64,000 nucleotides of DNA from the NCBI RefSeq assembly GCF_016806125.1, contig NZ_CP047166.1, forward strand, positions 682,001 to 746,000, in the 5' to 3' direction. Each line of letters begins with the position of its first letter. The first letter of the stretch is position 1. The notes under the pieces were generated by a model. That model was not told the DNA's origin and ran no database searches. It saw only the letters and a list, made by a program, of their open reading frames with translations. Positions 63,847 to 64,000 of this stretch are shown in pieces. The DNA comes from Ponticoccus alexandrii (GTDB taxonomy: Bacteria; Pseudomonadota; Alphaproteobacteria; Rhodobacterales; Rhodobacteraceae). The translations under genes were made by a program, and so were the position numbers.

Positions 63847-64000
63847 TCAGCGGGGGCGCGGCAACTCGGCCCGGTTGTAGGGCTTCCAGTCCTCGATCTC
63901 GGGGTAGTAGCGCCGCCGCCATGCCCGCACCTTCGGGTTCATCACCCGGCGCCAGAGCGGCGGGACCATGGCCGCGATGGCCATGACAGGGTAGCCGTAG
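63847..64000 (-). CDS. alkB: Alkane 1-monooxygenase, C-terminal end only
   Basis: Fifty codons are visible from the right edge to the TGA at 63847. They read YGYPVMAIAAMVPPLWRRVM and then a segment ending RRYYPEIEDWKPYN, the conserved C-terminal pattern of AlkB-type membrane diiron alkane hydroxylases (YPxMxxLALVPPLWRRVMxP). The histidine boxes lie outside the window, so activity cannot be judged. It would make this strain a possible alkane user. Confidence 0.75.
   Translation of the reverse strand, partial: YGYPVMAIAAMVPPLWRRVMNPKVRAWRRRYYPEIEDWKPYNRAELPRPR

Overview
The window is a GC-rich bacterial chromosome segment. Its gene content and protein sequences point to a Roseobacter-group Rhodobacteraceae (Alphaproteobacteria): OmpA-type envelope proteins, a CnoX/LON-domain/Trm112 cluster, a glutamate synthase locus with the subunits split around small genes, an FzlA-like GST, and short GC-rich intergenic repeats containing the core TTCTTTGGTC..AAATACCTC. 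Almost everything is core housekeeping. I found no prophage, no CRISPR array, and no rRNA or tRNA gene. The only mobile-element trace is a degraded IS630-type transposase fragment near 46.9 kb.

Layout. 1-9.5 kb: partial HAD phosphatase, small coiled-coil membrane protein, OmpA protein, ubiA, divergent rsmE, a NucS-like nuclease coupled to a small membrane protein, gshA, and a gamma-glutamyltransferase. 9.5-23.4 kb: a non-coding stretch with an imperfect duplication, an RsbW/RsbV-like partner-switch pair, thiolase, free-Met-R-sulfoxide reductase, the first GFA protein, RluA-type pseudouridine synthase, aldehyde dehydrogenase, 1-Cys peroxiredoxin, succinylglutamate-desuccinylase-like hydrolase, xth, a tandem repeat, the cnoX-LON-trm112 operon, a PLP dehydratase, and DUF1643 and DUF5665-like proteins. 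23.5-32.6 kb: a membrane-anchored RTX protein, rpsO, smpB, sseA-aminotransferase, an ABM protein, a glycosyltransferase, rsfS-rlmH, and uppP. 32.8-40.7 kb: the GOGAT locus gltD-(secreted unknown)-GFA-GFA-gltB, closed by a strong terminator. 41-53 kb: mtgA, fzlA-like, dedA, ilvD with a divergent LysR, a LysR/SDR/SMP-30 module bordered by the IS630 remnant, queG, and msrB-msrA. 52.7-64 kb: GNAT, fadH, DJ-1/PfpI, DUF4399, LysR, degenerate J-domain protein, a compact minus-strand operon (cinA-like, GNAT, AhpD-like, OmpA), sfsA, Mn-dependent pyrophosphatase, and the 3' end of an alkane monooxygenase (alkB).

Functional themes. Thiol and redox homeostasis is unusually well represented: glutathione synthesis and turnover (gshA, ggt), a GST-fold protein, three GFA-fold proteins, peroxiredoxin, AhpD-like protein, CnoX, and all three methionine-sulfoxide reductase types (MsrA, MsrB, fRMsr). 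Nitrogen assimilation (GOGAT), branched-chain amino-acid synthesis (ilvD), ribosome maturation and rescue (rsmE, rluA-type, rlmH, rsfS, smpB, queG), and envelope synthesis (uppP, mtgA) fill most of the rest.

The least explained material is structural. Nine copies of an intergenic repeat sit 3' of genes, and two copies share hairpins with compensating base changes. There is a 67-bp tandem repeat before cnoX and a 90-bp duplication upstream of ggt. A NucS-type nuclease lacks the usual NucS N-domain. The rsfS 5' end looks either frameshifted or non-canonically initiated.
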